A DNA stretch of 64,000 bases from Chromera velia (Eukaryota > Sar > Chromeraceae), in contig JAHBMJ010005746.1 in assembly GCA_018398765.1 (NCBI GenBank), positions 33,501-97,500 on the forward strand, read 5' to 3'. Shown piece by piece: positions 32,301 through 44,461 of this stretch. Made by a program: the position numbers and the translations under genes. The notes beneath the pieces are model-generated. The model was given only the letters and a program-made list of their open reading frames with translations, was not told where the DNA came from and did no database searches. Every line of letters starts with the position of its first letter. The first letter of the stretch is position 1.

Positions 32301-34605
32301 ATGGCGTCGTCAACAGCAAAGTGTGTTGATGACATATTAATACCACGCATTCTTTCTGCCTCTGGTTTTCTTGGCATCAGATTATTCTGGAAGCTTCTGA
32401 GGGTGAACAAGGCTTTCCGAAGTCGAAAAGACGATCCCACCCTTTTCGGATTGGGTGGGGCCGTCTCCTCTTTAAGTCTCCTTGCCGAAAGGGAACATCT
32501 CCGCAAACTCGTAGCCGACTGCATCCGAAGAGATGACACAGACAGCCTGAAAAAGCTACAGGCCGTTGCAAATATTTTTGAACGCATTCCGGGCCTCTAT
32601 TCGAGGGCGCTCGAGTTCGGGTCTGAAGAGAGCGTGCGGCTCCTCGGGCGGCATCCCGCACGCCCCCCGTCTCGTTCCGAGTTCACACTCGAGGGTATTC
32701 GGAAGATGACGCGAGGGCTGATGGAAGAGTTGCTGGCCGGGGGAGAACTGAACCCAAATCTCTGGGTTGAACGTTCCTTCACATTCCAAAAACATGCCCG
32801 CAATGAAGTCCACAACGTCACCGCCAAGTGTTTCCACCCCCTCCTTACAGTTGTCCTAAGTCTAGGGAAATTTGACTGCGCAGAGCTTCTGCTCGATCGC
32901 AGTGCGCGAGTGGATGTTTGCGAGTGTGCGGCAGACGAAGAGAGCGCGTTTGCGATCGAGACCCAGAAGAGAACGGAGTTTGAGACCCCAGAGGCCGCCC
33001 GCTTCTTCACATTCACGTCTGCTGAGGGTTCACATTCCTCTGGTATGACTGCTCTGCACAGGTTGGTGTGGATGCTCTCGAGTCCTTTGCCTTCAAAGAC
33101 TGGAGGTGGGGGTGAATCAGGTGGTGTGAGCGCAAAGGAGACAGCAGCAGAAAACAGAAGTAAGTGCCTTGCTCTGCTTTCCAGGGTTGTGCAGTTAGCC
33201 CGCGAGGCGAGGAGTCTCGACTGGATGTGCCGGTGGTACCCCGAAGGGTGGCGCCGGGGGGGAGGGGGGGCAATGTCCACAGGGGGGGGTTCCGATAGAG
33301 GGCCCCAGGCTGCGTTGAATAACCAAAGCCAGACGTCAGCTCTGGGCATTGCCTGTTTCTACAGGGATGTTGAGGTTGCAGGGGTTCTCCTGTCGGAGGG
33401 GGCGCGTCTCAATTGGCCTCCTTCTTCCGACTGGCGTGGGGTGGGGGGGCAGGTGGAGCCCCCCCTTTTGATGGCTCTTCAAGGGGAGGTGGGGGGGGAA
33501 CGGGGGGACCGAGGTTCTGAGAAGGCGCAAGAGGACGAGAAGGAAATAGGGAAAGCAGTTAGCATGCTCAGAGAAAGGGGGGCATCCCTTGTCCAGGTGG
33601 GGGTCGATCGTAGGACAGCAGTCGGGTTGGCGTGTGTACGGTATCTGCAAAGTGTTGTTGAGAGTTTGTTGGCATTTGGGGCCCCTGTGGGCCAGGTGAA
33701 TGGGGTGTGTGCTAGGACTCCTCTTGCAGAGTGTCTGCAAGCGCAGAAATGGAATTTTGCCCGACTTCTCCTCTCCAAAGGAGCTTGTCCAAACGAGCCG
33801 TCTCTTCTCCCCAAAGAATCTGAAAACTGCCCTGCAGAAGATGTGGCCCAAAATTTCCTCCCCTTACAGCATGAGGGCAGTTCCCTTCCTCTTTCCCGTC
33901 CCGTCTTTGTATCCCCAGTTCAGGTCCTGGTGTGGACTCTGGCAAACAAAGCTCGACAGATGCAGCGGTATGAAGCTCAGGGAATGGAAGCGGGGAGGGA
34001 AGAGAGAGCAAAAGACTCTTCACAGGGCATCGATGTACTGAAGGAGATGCTCGACGCTGGTGCGGTTTGTGACCTTCAGCATGCGTCCTCAGACTCAGTC
34101 AGCGCCTCCGCCGCCGCCGCGTCTGGTGGCATCCCCCCTTCTCCACCCCCACGTATTTTCGTTCCCGTCTCTCGCTACCGTCTCTCCTCCTTCAGTCCCC
34201 TTTCTGCCGCGTGCTTCCAGAAGTGCTCTGAGATCGTCAGCCTCCTCCTGCAGGGGGGGCGGGCTGATCCCAATCGTGTCGGGATCTTCAACATGGGCGG
34301 CTCAGACCGTCAGCGTCAAAGAAAAGTGCGCCCCCTCTCTGCAGCCGTCGCAGCGGTGGAGTTTCAAGCAGCACCCAATCCCGACAGGTTCGCCCAGAGC
34401 CATGGCCGACTCAGAGGCTTCGGGCCAGGAGAGTTTGAGAAGAGGGCGAAATTCATTCTGGGGACATGGGAGGGTGTGATGAAGCCGCTGATGCAGGTGC
34501 GTAGGCATGACAGTGAGTGTCTGTTCATCTGACCCATGTCTCTCTCTCGTCCTCACCCATGCACTCACGGCTCTCTTGGCTCTCTGCCCTCCCAAGCTGT
34601 GTTTC

Positions 34606-34700
<95 letters not shown>

Positions 34701-34737
34701 CTGTGTGTCTGTGTGTCTGTGTCTGTGTGTGTGTGTC

Positions 34738-34812
<75 letters not shown>

Positions 34813-35919
34813 TTCTCATCGACACTGATCCGGGCAGGCCGACTTGACTCTTCTCAGAAACTTGGCAACTTGACTCCGCGTTTCGTTCGCAAATTTCGGC
34901 GTCGGACGCGCAGCAGCGCTGCGCGATTTTGTTTTGATCTCCAAAAAAGTCGACAGATGTGATATTCTTTCTCTTCTCATCAGATCCTTCTTGGTCAATC
35001 AATGTTCGTGCAGGCAGGTGCTACATTGACCTTGACCCTGGGCGACTCCCAAAGAATAAGAAAGAAGAGAGAGGGAGATGAACTGAGCCACGTCAGTCTG
35101 AGTGACTCAGAAAGTAGCTCGAGTGATTCAGAAATAATGAGTCTGAGTCGACTACGTCAGGTTCCATTTGGGAGAAGATGGGGTGTGCCCCGGAAGGCGC
35201 GCGTGTGGCTTCCCCAGTTGATGCGCCATATTGATGAGGAGAAGAGGGAGGACAGGGACCTCCTTTTGCGTTTGATCCGTATGCTGCCTTTCAACACCCT
35301 CAAAGCAGCAAGCGTGGAAAGCTTCTCAGCCTCACCCCTCCTCGTTGCCTGTAGGATAGGCTGGACTGACTGTGTTGCAGCTTTGATTGAGAGAGGTATT
35401 CCCGTCAACAGAAGATCTCGAGTGAACGGAGAGTCTGCTCTGCTGGCGGCTCTCCGAAGTCGAAGGGAGGACTGTGAGTCCCCCCACTGGGATTGTGTGG
35501 ATTTGCTTTTGAAAGGGGGGGCGTCTCTTCAAATAGACGGGGGGGAGGCGCTGCGTCACGCTGTAGAGGCAGAGAGTGAGCGGTGGGTCTCGTGCTTCAT
35601 TGAGAAAGGGGCCAGTGTGCTCAGGAAAGTCCCAACGAAAAAACTCTCCAAAGATGCTGAGTCTGACCCAGACAGCGACGAACAGTCGCGTGGAAGAAGA
35701 GTTGACAGGGACTCTGAAGAGTCAAAAGAGGATGATAGGAAAAAGTCTACATTAATAGACTCCCCACTGGATTATGCCAGACGCAAGTGGGAATCCGAAG
35801 ACTATAAGGACAAGGACGTGTTTCTTTCCCTCCTCAAGAGGCTGACTCTGAGAAGTGAGCAGGAAAAGGAATTAATAAGGGAGTCCGAGAGAGAACGGGA
35901 AGGAAAGGCCTCAGCCTGA
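32301..35919 (+). CDS. Ankyrin-repeat protein, about 1033 aa
   Basis: Ankyrin repeats are helix-turn-helix scaffolds for protein contacts. Exon 1 is 32301-34496 and exon 2 is 35014-35919, joined in phase 0 across gtgcgt...gtgcag. Seven or more repeats are visible, spaced irregularly: [95 protein letters not shown], then [19 protein letters not shown] and SALLAALRS...WDCVDLLL in exon 2. Low-complexity Gly/Ser or charged inserts separate them. The N-terminus ([24 protein letters not shown]) is vaguely F-box-like, but I would not call it. The C-terminus is acidic and then Lys/Glu-rich. The intron is dominated by CT and GT microsatellite. The exact partner and pathway are unknown. Confidence 0.8.
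34608..34812. repeat. CT/GT compound microsatellite in the ankyrin-gene intron
   Basis: Alternating CT and GT blocks, with a closing GA block, occupy about 200 of the 517 intron bases. Confidence 0.95.
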
Positions 35920-36364
35920 GGGGAAGACGAAGTGCTCATACAATCTCATATACTGTTTAACCCTAGGTTTAACCACAGTCTTTCCAGTTTACTGAAAAAT
36001 TGATATGCACTCTAGCAAAGAGCCAACTTCATTCATTCATTCATTCATGATTTGTTTTTTTTTTTTTTTTCTAGGTTTTTTTTAACGAATTACCGCATAG
36101 TTTTTATAGACTTCATTTCTAGCTTCATTTAAATTAATGACCAGATTTATAATAACACATCTACTAACTTAGCTACCAACAATCACCATCATCATGCGTT
36201 ATCGGTCATCATCACCACTATATATAGCACCTGATTCATCATCATCATCATACACCATCGCCACCGGCCTATAATAGCTAGCATCTAACATTCGGTAACT
36301 CACAACACTTAAGGTGACTTAACAACAGTTACGCAATACGTCATGAACTAGGTCATGAACAACA
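35920..36364. other. AT-rich intergenic sequence
   Basis: Contains a short ATTC run at 36032-36047, a T run at 36056-36071, and CATCAT words near 36190 and 36235. No gene is seen. Confidence 0.6.
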
Positions 36365-36369
36365 CTTCT
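36365..36369. repeat. Target-site duplication CTTCT, left
   Basis: Identical to 39220-39224, bordering the LTR element exactly. Confidence 0.8.
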
Positions 36370-36642
36370 TGTGACACATACACAGGGCTCATCATATTCA
36401 CAACGTCAGGATGGAAGGTCTGTCGATCTAGATATGCGTCATCGTTTCATCGTTCAATCAGTTGGTACCTGTGCTGTCAGACTGACTTTGCTGCAATTCA
36501 GATGCGACATCTAATTCCAGTTGCTCTGGCTGAGATGCGCGCTCTTTTCTGACACGGTCCCAGAAAGCATACAAGGATTATATAAGGTGCTCGCTTACGC
36601 TCGCACCGCGCAGTCTCATATATAATCTATACTTATATCATA
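36370..36642 (-). repeat. 3' LTR of the gag-only LTR element
   Basis: Aligns along its length with 38961-39219, with a short extra GC-rich segment near 36600. Its plus-strand left end is TGTGAC; its other end has decayed from GTCACA. Confidence 0.85.
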
Positions 36643-36644
36643 TA

Positions 36645-36656
36645 TGCCCTCCCTTC
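36645..36656 (-). other. Candidate polypurine tract of the gag-only element
   Basis: Minus strand GAAGGGAGGGCA, adjacent to the 3' LTR. It resembles the tract of the 26600-29738 element. Confidence 0.6.
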
Positions 36657-37414
36657 AAATGGATCGATCCGACTGAAACGTTGCCTCATTGATCGTTCGA
36701 TCGTTGGGACTTGATCCAGGGACCTCACAATTCTTTCTAAAGGTTAACAGCTTTGGTCATCTCTTTTCTTTCCATTCGAGACTATTCTGCTTCAACTCTC
36801 CATTCACTTTTATTTCTCCTTATTTGTATTCACATAAATATTCAGACAGATGTGAAATGAATGAGTCTTCACACCCACCAACGTTCATTCAGTCATGCCG
36901 TCTCTGCATGGAAGTAGAAAAATTCCCTCGCATTGACAGACGGAGAGAGAGTCTCAGATAGACATTTGCATATAAACAGCTGCACCCCACACAAGCAGAC
37001 ACGTCCTCACAAATCTGTTTCTTTCTTTTCGCGTGCACAAAGCAAACACATTCTCACAACCCCAAGCTACAGCAATCCTCTTTCCTCATCAAAGTGATGC
37101 ATGCTCGTCACCGACCCCCAATTGTCTCGAGATTCACAGCCCCTAATTCCTTCACCTGAACCCCTCCAACTCAGACAACCCGGGTTCATATTCTCATAAC
37201 ACATCGACCTGCAACCAAATCGTATGCCAAGTCATAATGACTCCGCGACTAGGTCGCTCAGCCAGTCCACAATAGATCTGATTCACCTCCCTTCAAACTC
37301 GCTCCTCCCTCTCCTCTCTATTCGAACACTTGATCCAGCTTTCCTTTCTTGGACAGGCTGGCTGCTTATTGGGCCCAGACTCGCTGTCACCACTCTCGGC
37401 GAGAGGCCCATCAC

Positions 37415-38913
37415 TTACCAGCAGCGAGGTTTCTTTCCCTCCTGCTGCTCCTCTAGAGGCGAAACTTCCTGCCCGGAGACAGAGAACTTCTCCCCCAACT
37501 TCTCTTCCTCTTCCGTCTCTGCCCGTCTTGTTTCGAAATTGCGTTCAAGCTCCTCAATCTCCTCATCTGTCCATCCCTTTCCTCCCATAAACTTTGCTGG
37601 CATTCCTCTCTTTGGGACAGTCTGTGGCATGAAACGCTTCAGGTGGGGAGGCATCTTTGGAAAGGGATCTTTGTCGTCTGAACCAGATTGTCTAGGTCTT
37701 CTTGGGGAGATCCATCCTCTTCCCCCTCTTCCACGTGATACAGCAGGTGAGAGGTTTTTGGACGGACTACCCATTCGTCGTCCCATCATTCCCCTGTGGC
37801 ACAGACTGGTGAGGGAGGTTCTCGGCTGCCGACTCCCCCTCTGTTTCCTCCTGTCTCCAATCCTTCCTCGTGTGAGTCAGTGATTCCCGACTCGAGGAAG
37901 TTTGGACCACCTCGCATTCTCTGTCCGCTCTGTACTTCTCTTCTATTGAAGCAGTTTGTGACAGTGTGACCAGCATGAAGTGTGCAGCAGTTGAAACACC
38001 CATCAAATTCCATTAAAACGTCTCTCTCTCTCTGAGTGAGAGGAGGGAGATTCCTATTCACCCCGTGTCCCCCCTGTTGCGGTGTGTTGTCCTGGGGTCT
38101 GCGTCCTAGTCTCCTCCACTGCGGTCAGGAATCTACAGCCCTAATGTCCATAGGGGCAGGGCCCGTGGAGTCTGCGTAGACTGATGGTCTGATTGCCAAT
38201 GGTTGTGTTGGTACAGATACTACTACAGCAGTAGGGAAGGACACACAGGGGACAATGATGCTCGCACCCAAGTTGGATGCGGCGTCATGCGCAGCTTCTA
38301 CTGCCTTCTCCAGAGTGGCCAAATGGGATCTTCGCACGTCTTCTGCGATTTTGCTTGGGAGGCCTTCGACGTAGTGGTAGATCTTGTCTCTCATACTCAT
38401 GTCCTTGATGCTCAGGAGCTCTGCGATGAATATGTCAGTATATTTCTGCAGCTCCTCAGCTCTTGTGCACTTCAATGTACCCAGGGCTTTCCTCCACTGA
38501 TCTTGAGTCCGGCGGTCTTTAAAGTAAGTCACAAGGACGTACTTTAACTCCGCCCAAGTGGTTGGCTTATGTCCGTTATCCTCTGTTTCCTTCACCGCCT
38601 TGGAAGCTCTATCCTTCAGGTGTGAATCTGCTGCATTAAGCAGCTCCGCATCCGTCATCTTATGGAACTTCGCATAGTTCTCACACACTTGAACCCAGTC
38701 CGCATACTGTTCTACATTTCTATCGAAATCACCAATTGCTTTGACTGCTTTCGAAACGGTAGAGGAACTAATCACAGATACTGTTACGATTTGGTTTGAG
38801 AGGTTGCCAATACGCTCATCTTGAAGCCTCAGTCTTGTTTCCTGTGCTTCAATGTGAGCTGCTTGACGCTGAGCGAACACAGCCAACTGTTCGACAGAGA
38901 GTTGACCTTCCAT
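37415..38913 (-). pseudogene. Gag-like protein of the LTR element
   Basis: Gag forms the particle that packages element RNA. The start is the ATG at 38913-38911 (MEGQLSVEQLAVFAQ), followed by a predicted coiled coil (AAHIEAQETRLRLQDERI). A Gag capsid core then follows, with DFDRNVEQYADWVQVCENYA, LKYVLVTYFKDRRTQDQWRKAL and LSIKDMSMRDKIYHYVEGLP, like Ty3-type retrotransposon Gag. An in-frame TGA lies at 38127-38125. Beyond it the same frame gives CFNC...GHTVTNC, a zinc knuckle with C-x2-C-x6-H-x4-C spacing, two longer than canonical in the middle gap. Another frame (37789-37415) is basic then acidic and may be the shifted tail. Confidence 0.8.
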
Positions 38914-38946
38914 TTTCCTGACAAGCCCACAACCTGGTCGAACTAA

Positions 38947-38958
38947 GCTCTGGTCCCA
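38947..38958 (-). other. Candidate tRNA primer-binding site of the gag-only element
   Basis: Minus strand TGGGACCAGAGC, two bases inside the 5' LTR. It resembles the initiator-tRNA complement TGGTATCAGAGC. Confidence 0.7.
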
Positions 38959-38960
38959 CC

Positions 38961-39219
38961 TGTGACACATACACAGGGCTCATCATATTCATAACGTCAG
39001 GACGGAAGGTCTGTCGATCTAGACATATGTCATCGCTCTATCGTTCAATCAGTTGGTACCTGTACTGTCAGACTGACTTTGCTGCAATTCAGATGCGACA
39101 TCTAATTTCAGTTGCTCTGGCTGAGATGCACACTCTTTTCTGACGCGGTCCTAGAAAGCATGCAAGGATCATGTAAGGTGCGAACGTAAGTCTCATACAT
39201 AATCTATACTTACGTCACA
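38961..39219 (-). repeat. 5' LTR of the gag-only LTR element
   Basis: 259 bp with perfect TGTGAC/GTCACA terminal inverted repeats. Pairs with 36370-36642. Confidence 0.88.
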
Positions 39220-40007
39220 CTTCTGCACTGTAGTGCACTGCTCAAATAACAGTTATTTAACTGAAAAAAAAAATGAAGAGTTTTGGTAAATTTTTTGTTT
39301 TTTTATAGCCGACGTCTAGCACACGACACTAAGGACATTTTACAACTTGAACTCTACGTGACCGTCGTCACATCACTATGCATGTTCATCTAGCTAGATG
39401 TTAATGTAAAAACCAGGTTTAAAACCCTAGTAACAACCTGTTAAAAACGGCTATTACTATCTGAATTATTGGACATCGATCACTACAGGTGCAGGAATTT
39501 GTCATCAAACATATTTTGAAGTCGTCTGAAATTGTTGCAGATTGCATGCAATCGCATGCGCTTTCCTAAACAGTCTTGCCTTGCCACGTGACCTTGTATG
39601 ATCTTGTATGACATCTAGGAACTTGTTTTGTTCCCAGGAGAGAATCGAGCCAGGTCTCCATATCTGTTTTACTCACCCAGCAACTCTACAACTTGACAAC
39701 AGTTGCGCCTGGCCAAGTAATTCATCTTCTCCAGTTTGGCCGCAAGCTCCCGCGTGCGATTGAAACATGCATATGGCACTCAGTCTCTGGATCGATCTGT
39801 CAATCTCCACAAGAAAACAGTCGGTGCTGTCGGTTGCGATCTGCTACAACGAAGGAGACAATCCAACAATTTGCTCTCCCTCATACTCGAGCCTTCTTCA
39901 TCTCCATTTTTAATCGTCTTCATCTTCTATTTCGTCTTGTTCACGCTTCAATCGAAAATAAAATAACAGCAAGAGGCTGAGAAAGAGACAGCCAGCGTGG
40001 CCTCTCT
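39220..40007. other. Intergenic; CTTCT duplication then AT-rich DNA
   Basis: 39220-39224 is the right target duplication. The rest is AT-rich with a T run at 39290-39306 and a TGCATGCA at 39543. Its right end is probably 3' UTR of the transporter gene. Confidence 0.5.
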
Positions 40008-42101
40008 CTATCGCCTTGTGGCCCCCCACTGAGTCAGCATGGCAAGGTAACTGCCGACCTGAATACCCACACCCGAGGTGAAGGACGCCACCAGACCGAC
40101 AGACTGTTTGTCCCTCCCAGATGTCACACGGCCCGGCCCTGCGGTGAAGCACGTGGCAAGCATCCACCCATTTGTGATGGCAAACGAGGCAGCCATGGCG
40201 ATGAGGACCACCTCATTCGCCCATGGGATATCCATGTTCGCCTGGAGGCGCTGGATGATCACCAAGGCAGCGCACATCAACAGACGGAAGGTAAGAATGC
40301 CAACACGGGCAAGACCGTCAGGGAGAACACCCCCCACTGCCGCGATCGGAAATCCGAGGAAATCGAAGACTTGGAAAGTCCCCGTCATGATCAGACCAAA
40401 GTTTTCGGGTGCGATGAGACCACCTGTTGGCTTCAATGAAAGAAGCACACCTGGGAAGACAACAAAGGTGAACATCATATTCGCGAACAACGTTGTGATA
40501 TCAAACAGGGCCTTGAGAATGGGCGCCATTCTATTTTGATTGCTCGAAGATTCTTCCTCCACTGCTTCAGCGACACCCGTTGAGCGGCTTCGTGTTTCTC
40601 TGCCACGAACGACCAAACCTTCCGACACTTCCTTTCCTCCCTTCCCCACTCCTGCAGACTCGGGGGCAGTGGACCCTGCCGTACCGTACGAAACCCTGTC
40701 TTCTGGGGCCACGCTGCCGGAGATGCTGGAGGCATCCCCTGTGGCGGGAGACGGGGCGAGGAGGGAGGTGTTGGGAGCCTCCGCAACAGCAACGACCCGC
40801 CCTTCCTCAGCGTCTGCCGACTGGCTGCTGCTGTTGGCCACAGCTCTTCTCAGTGCTGCGAGTGACTCCTGAACCCGGGGACTCTGAACGAAGGCGAAGT
40901 ACGTCACGACGCACGCTGCCTCAACGACTGCAGCTGCAACGTAGAAAATCACCAGCTGCGTGAACGCCGCGTCCCTCGAGGCACCGTCGAAGACAGCGCT
41001 CAGGCCAAGCTGGCCGATAAATGAGAGAATCCCCCCGATGCCGAGACCCCAACTCACCAGACCGACAGCATCCTGCAGGCAGAAAGAAAGAAGGCCAAAC
41101 GAACAACTTAGCGAACTTATCAGAAGTTTATCGACTTCCCTGCCTGCCTGTATGTCAACTGGATTTGTCTTCGGAAGCTCTGAGAAGGTTCTCCTGAGAG
41201 GGTTTGTGGCTGTGACTGTTGAATCAAATGGAAATACGTGACGGAAAGGCGAAGGAGAGGACGCGAAGACACGCAAAACAAGGGATGCAAACAACAGGCT
41301 GACAAGAGAGCAACCGCAAGACCTGCAGGAGAAAGTAGAGGACGCTGTCAGGGAAAACAGGAACAGACGACTGCGAGTCTGAACCTGTCTGCCCTTGAGC
41401 AGAGAAAGGTTTACTCGAGAGAGACAGACAAAGGAGACGGGAAAGCAGAGAGTAAGGTCACCTGCCCCGCCTTCCTTCCTCAACTGAATGGTTGAGGATT
41501 CACTTACCGGCTTAACGACAGCGATGAACGCGTTCGAGGTCGCGAGGCAAATGGCGCTGCTGATACCGTTCAAGGTGACCACCAAGAACCCCGCCCAGTT
41601 TCCCGCTGTGGTGTTGGCCATATAGACGAACACGGGAGGGAAGACGGCAGCAGAGAGACATGCCCCAATGTACCCAGCAAGGAAACGGGATTCCACAGAG
41701 ATCTTCTCACCCACGATGGCGAGCAGGAACTGGGTCAGCAGACTCGACGTGCTGTAGATGGTCTGCATACACAAGGACAGAAGGGTCTTGTCCCTATCTG
41801 TCTTACTTCTGCGGCTCACAACCCATATCCGCCAATCAAAACTGGCGTGTGTCGAGCGACTGACCGTCATAACGAAGCCCCACTCGGCGAAGAATGCATG
41901 GCGTGTCAGAAGACTCGCACTGCTCACGTTCACATTCCTGCAAGCAGAAAAGAGACTTGTCAGATAAAACCGTGTGGAAGTAGGGAGACTCACTGAATCC
42001 GAGAGCAGACAGATTCAAGGAGAGTAGCTCAAACCTGACCAGACAAGCAAAGCACCAATGCCGAAAACCACGGCAGAGTAGTGCTCCACTCCCCAACCCA
42101 T
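40008..42101 (-). CDS. Equilibrative nucleoside transporter (SLC29/ENT family), 484 aa
   Basis: ENT proteins carry nucleosides or nucleobases across membranes; parasitic relatives use them for purine salvage. Exons on the minus strand: 42101-42040, 41937-41865, 41762-41508 and 41072-40008, with consistent phase (2, 0, 0). The first splice reconstitutes the family hallmark Leu-x-Trp-Asn (ALLVWN) after a hydrophobic helix. Other family features are the hydrophobic helix with NGISSAICLATSNAFI, the long hydrophilic loop between helices 6 and 7 (about residues 190-300, Ser/Glu/Arg-rich), and the closing pair ITNGWMLATCFTAGP and SVGLVASFTSGVGIQVGSYLAM. Length fits the usual 450-500 residues with 11 helices. 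Substrate is not predictable from this. The gene is divergent from the gene at 42728. Confidence 0.88.
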
Positions 42102-42727
42102 AGTGACAAAATCAAGTCAGCAAGGTCAGATCAGGTCTCTCAGCCTCCTTCCAGCGTTTTGCCAGCACGGTCCCTTGGTCTGCCAGCAGAGGAGCATTCA
42201 AGTTTCAAAGAACTGGAAAGCTTTTCGGGCTGTTCAGGTATGTTCAGATGTCATGCAGAGCAGTGGCTAAACGTCACCGAAGGATGCTATTACACCGAAG
42301 GATATAAGAGAGGAGGAGGAAAGAGAAGTAAGGTGTGCGCGGCGGCGGGATTCGTCATCATGCAGCGCGCGTGCCCAATCGTGCCCATGCATGCACCAGC
42401 TTAATTAATTCGCTTTCCGGGCCGTGTCATGACATGCTGCCATGCATCGACCATGCGTGCACGAAGCATCCTGCATGAACTTGACCTGAAGTTCTGTGAA
42501 CAGCTTAGCAGTCAATGCGGATGGATTTCTCAGCGGAACGGTTCTGGGCACGGAAAAAGGTCTCCCTGGACAAAGACCGGTCTGACTTTCCTCCCACAAT
42601 CACAACGAATCAGATACGAATCAGAAGTTTACCGATTTTTGCCCTCCAGAGCCGGTTGAAAGTCGTTTCTTCGGCACCCAGCTATCTATATAGTTCTGAC
42701 CGCATTGACTGCTCCGGCTCTTTCACC
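42102..42727. promoter_or_regulatory. Shared upstream region of two divergent genes
   Basis: 626 bases separate the transporter ATG (minus strand) from the next ATG (plus strand). It contains TGCATGCA at 42388-42395 and a tctatatag word at 42685-42693, 35-43 bases before the plus-strand ATG. It probably holds both promoters. Confidence 0.5.
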
Positions 42728-44461
42728 ATGCCAAAAAACGTGAGTCTGACAGCTTCATCCAATCGGTGTGTGCAGACGTGTATGCATGCCTATGCATATG
42801 AGTGATGTTAGTTGCCGTTGAATGGTCTTCTTGAATGCATGCATGAGTGTTGTCTTGGACTGTTGTTTGTGTTGCTCGAGTACCCTTCTTACCAATTCTT
42901 TTTTTGTCCACTTCCCACGCGACTGCATGCGCAGCTCTTGTTCATTGTCCGAAGCATCGGTGGCTAGTTTCATTGCAGTGGTGCTGACATTTTTTCAGTG
43001 GTACAGGTATATACTCTCTCAAGAGAATTGCCTGACCTTCAAAAAAACGGGTGTTGAAGTCTGTTCCACGTGATACCGTTCAAGCTAGATTTCTTCTTCA
43101 CTGCCTGGTTTCTTCCGTGCATTGCTGCTCTCCGCACAAATGGAGACGGTCACCGCCTGTGCACGTCTGCTCAGCGTCAACATGTCGTTTTTTTTCTCTT
43201 GCTCTCCGCACAAATGGAGACGGTCACCGCCTGTGCACGTCTGCTCAGCGTTTGCATGCTGTTTTCTTTCTCTTGCTCTCCGGACAAATGGAGACGGTCA
43301 CCGCCTGTGCACGTCTGCTCAGCGTCAACATGTCGTTTTTTTTCTCTTGCTCTCTGCACAAATGGAGACGGTCACCGCCTGTGCACGTCTGCTCAGCGTT
43401 TGCATGCTGTTTTGTTTCTCTTGCTCTCCGGACAAATGGAGACGGTCACCGCCTGTGCACGTCTGCTCAGCGTTTGCATGCTGTTTTCTTTCTCTTGCTC
43501 TCCGCACAAATGGAGACGGTCACCGCCTGTGCATGTCTGCTCAGCGTTTGCATGCTGTTTTCTTTCTCTTGCTCTCCGGACAAATGGAGACGGTCACCGC
43601 CTGTGCACGTCTGCTCAGCGTTTGCATGCTGTTTTCTTTCTCTTGCTCTCCGGACAAATGGAGACCGCCTCTGAGTGTTGGATAATGTGCAGCACCTTGT
43701 CTTTTCCTGTTGTTTCTCTCTCTCAAACACGATGTCATTAGGGTAGCAGAGCTCTTTTCATTGACCTGTGAGTCTCAAACTACCTTCCGAATCTCCCCAT
43801 CCTTTGAACAAAATTAGATTTGCTCTTGTCCGTGCAGGTGTACGTCTACGCAGATGTGGGGCAGTACCTTCACCACCTGCCCCGCCCAACCAAAGGCCCT
43901 CGAAACCTTTGGGCCTGTTTCCTGTGGCTGTTGCGGGCCCTGGTCCTGCAGGCCTGTCCTGGGGAGTGTGCGGAGGGCCTGGTCTTCAAACGGCTCTCCC
44001 TCTTCGACGGGAGGCCGGGCGAGGGGAACGGGGAGAGAGAAGCGTTCCATGCGGACGCTTTGAGGGGGGGAGCGGCAGTCTTTTTGTTTGATTATAAGAT
44101 GGGGGATCACAAGGGGGCGAAAGAAGAGGGAGCAGATCCCTCTAAAAAGAAGGAACAACAGGAGGGAGTAGATCCCTCTGTGTGGGCGCGTCTGGGGACA
44201 GACTACGTCCTCATGGAAGACCCCGGGGCTCTCTTCCTGTTGCTCTCGAAGGATTTCGACCTCATCGTGCCATTGGAGGTAGTCAAAGAGAAGGTCATTC
44301 TCCGAGAAGCAACAGCGAAGAGAGTCCTGGTGGCAGGGTTTCAGAGGGCAAAGAAGAAGTATTTCGAGGAGAAGAAGCCAGAACACGAAGTGTTCAGCTA
44401 CGTGGTCATTGAGGGCCTCCCAGAGGGGGCCTTCGATAAATTTCTCCAGTCAGTCTTCTGA
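42728..44461 (+). CDS. Unrecognised two-exon protein, 211 aa
   Basis: Exon 1 (42728-42739) encodes only MPKN. Exon 2 (43838-44461) follows in phase 0. The product begins VYVYADVGQYLHHLPRP, then has a hydrophobic helix (LWACFLWLLRALVLQACPG), a Lys/Glu-rich low-complexity stretch at about residues 105-125, and a C-terminal part with VPLEVVKEKVILREATAKR and FDKFLQSVF. I do not recognise the family. The 1.1-kb intron carries eight 74-bp minisatellite units. The gene shares this odd layout (tiny first exon, minisatellite intron) with its right-hand neighbour, which hints at a common origin of the 5' parts. Confidence 0.6.
43126..43675. repeat. 74-bp minisatellite, eight units
   Basis: The word aaatggagac recurs at exactly 74-base spacing (43141, 43215, 43289, 43363, 43437, 43511, 43585, 43659 for its tgg). 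Each unit contains TCTCCG-x-ACAAATGGAGA, a short inverted repeat. Units differ mainly in one segment (caacatgtcg or tttgcatgct). Confidence 0.95.

Larger units (their letters stand above)
36370..39219 (-). mobile_element. Non-autonomous LTR retrotransposon with gag only
   Basis: LTRs at 36370-36642 and 38961-39219 flank a minus-strand gag. The intact LTR has TGTGAC...GTCACA ends. A perfect 5-bp duplication, CTTCT, borders the element. Reading on the minus strand, the primer-binding site TGGGACCAGAGC follows the 5' LTR after two bases, and a purine tract GAAGGGAGGGCA precedes the 3' LTR. No protease, reverse transcriptase, RNase H or integrase lies between, so it would depend on an autonomous relative. 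Confidence 0.88.

Noticed and set aside
39693-39980. 95-codon plus-strand frame beside the transporter gene
   Set aside because: Low-quality composition, no motif, and it sits in the expected 3' flank of the minus-strand transporter.
43051-43741. Frames of about 200 codons in all three plus-strand registers
   Set aside because: The 74-bp unit is not a multiple of three and has few stops, so all registers stay open; the region is a minisatellite in an intron.
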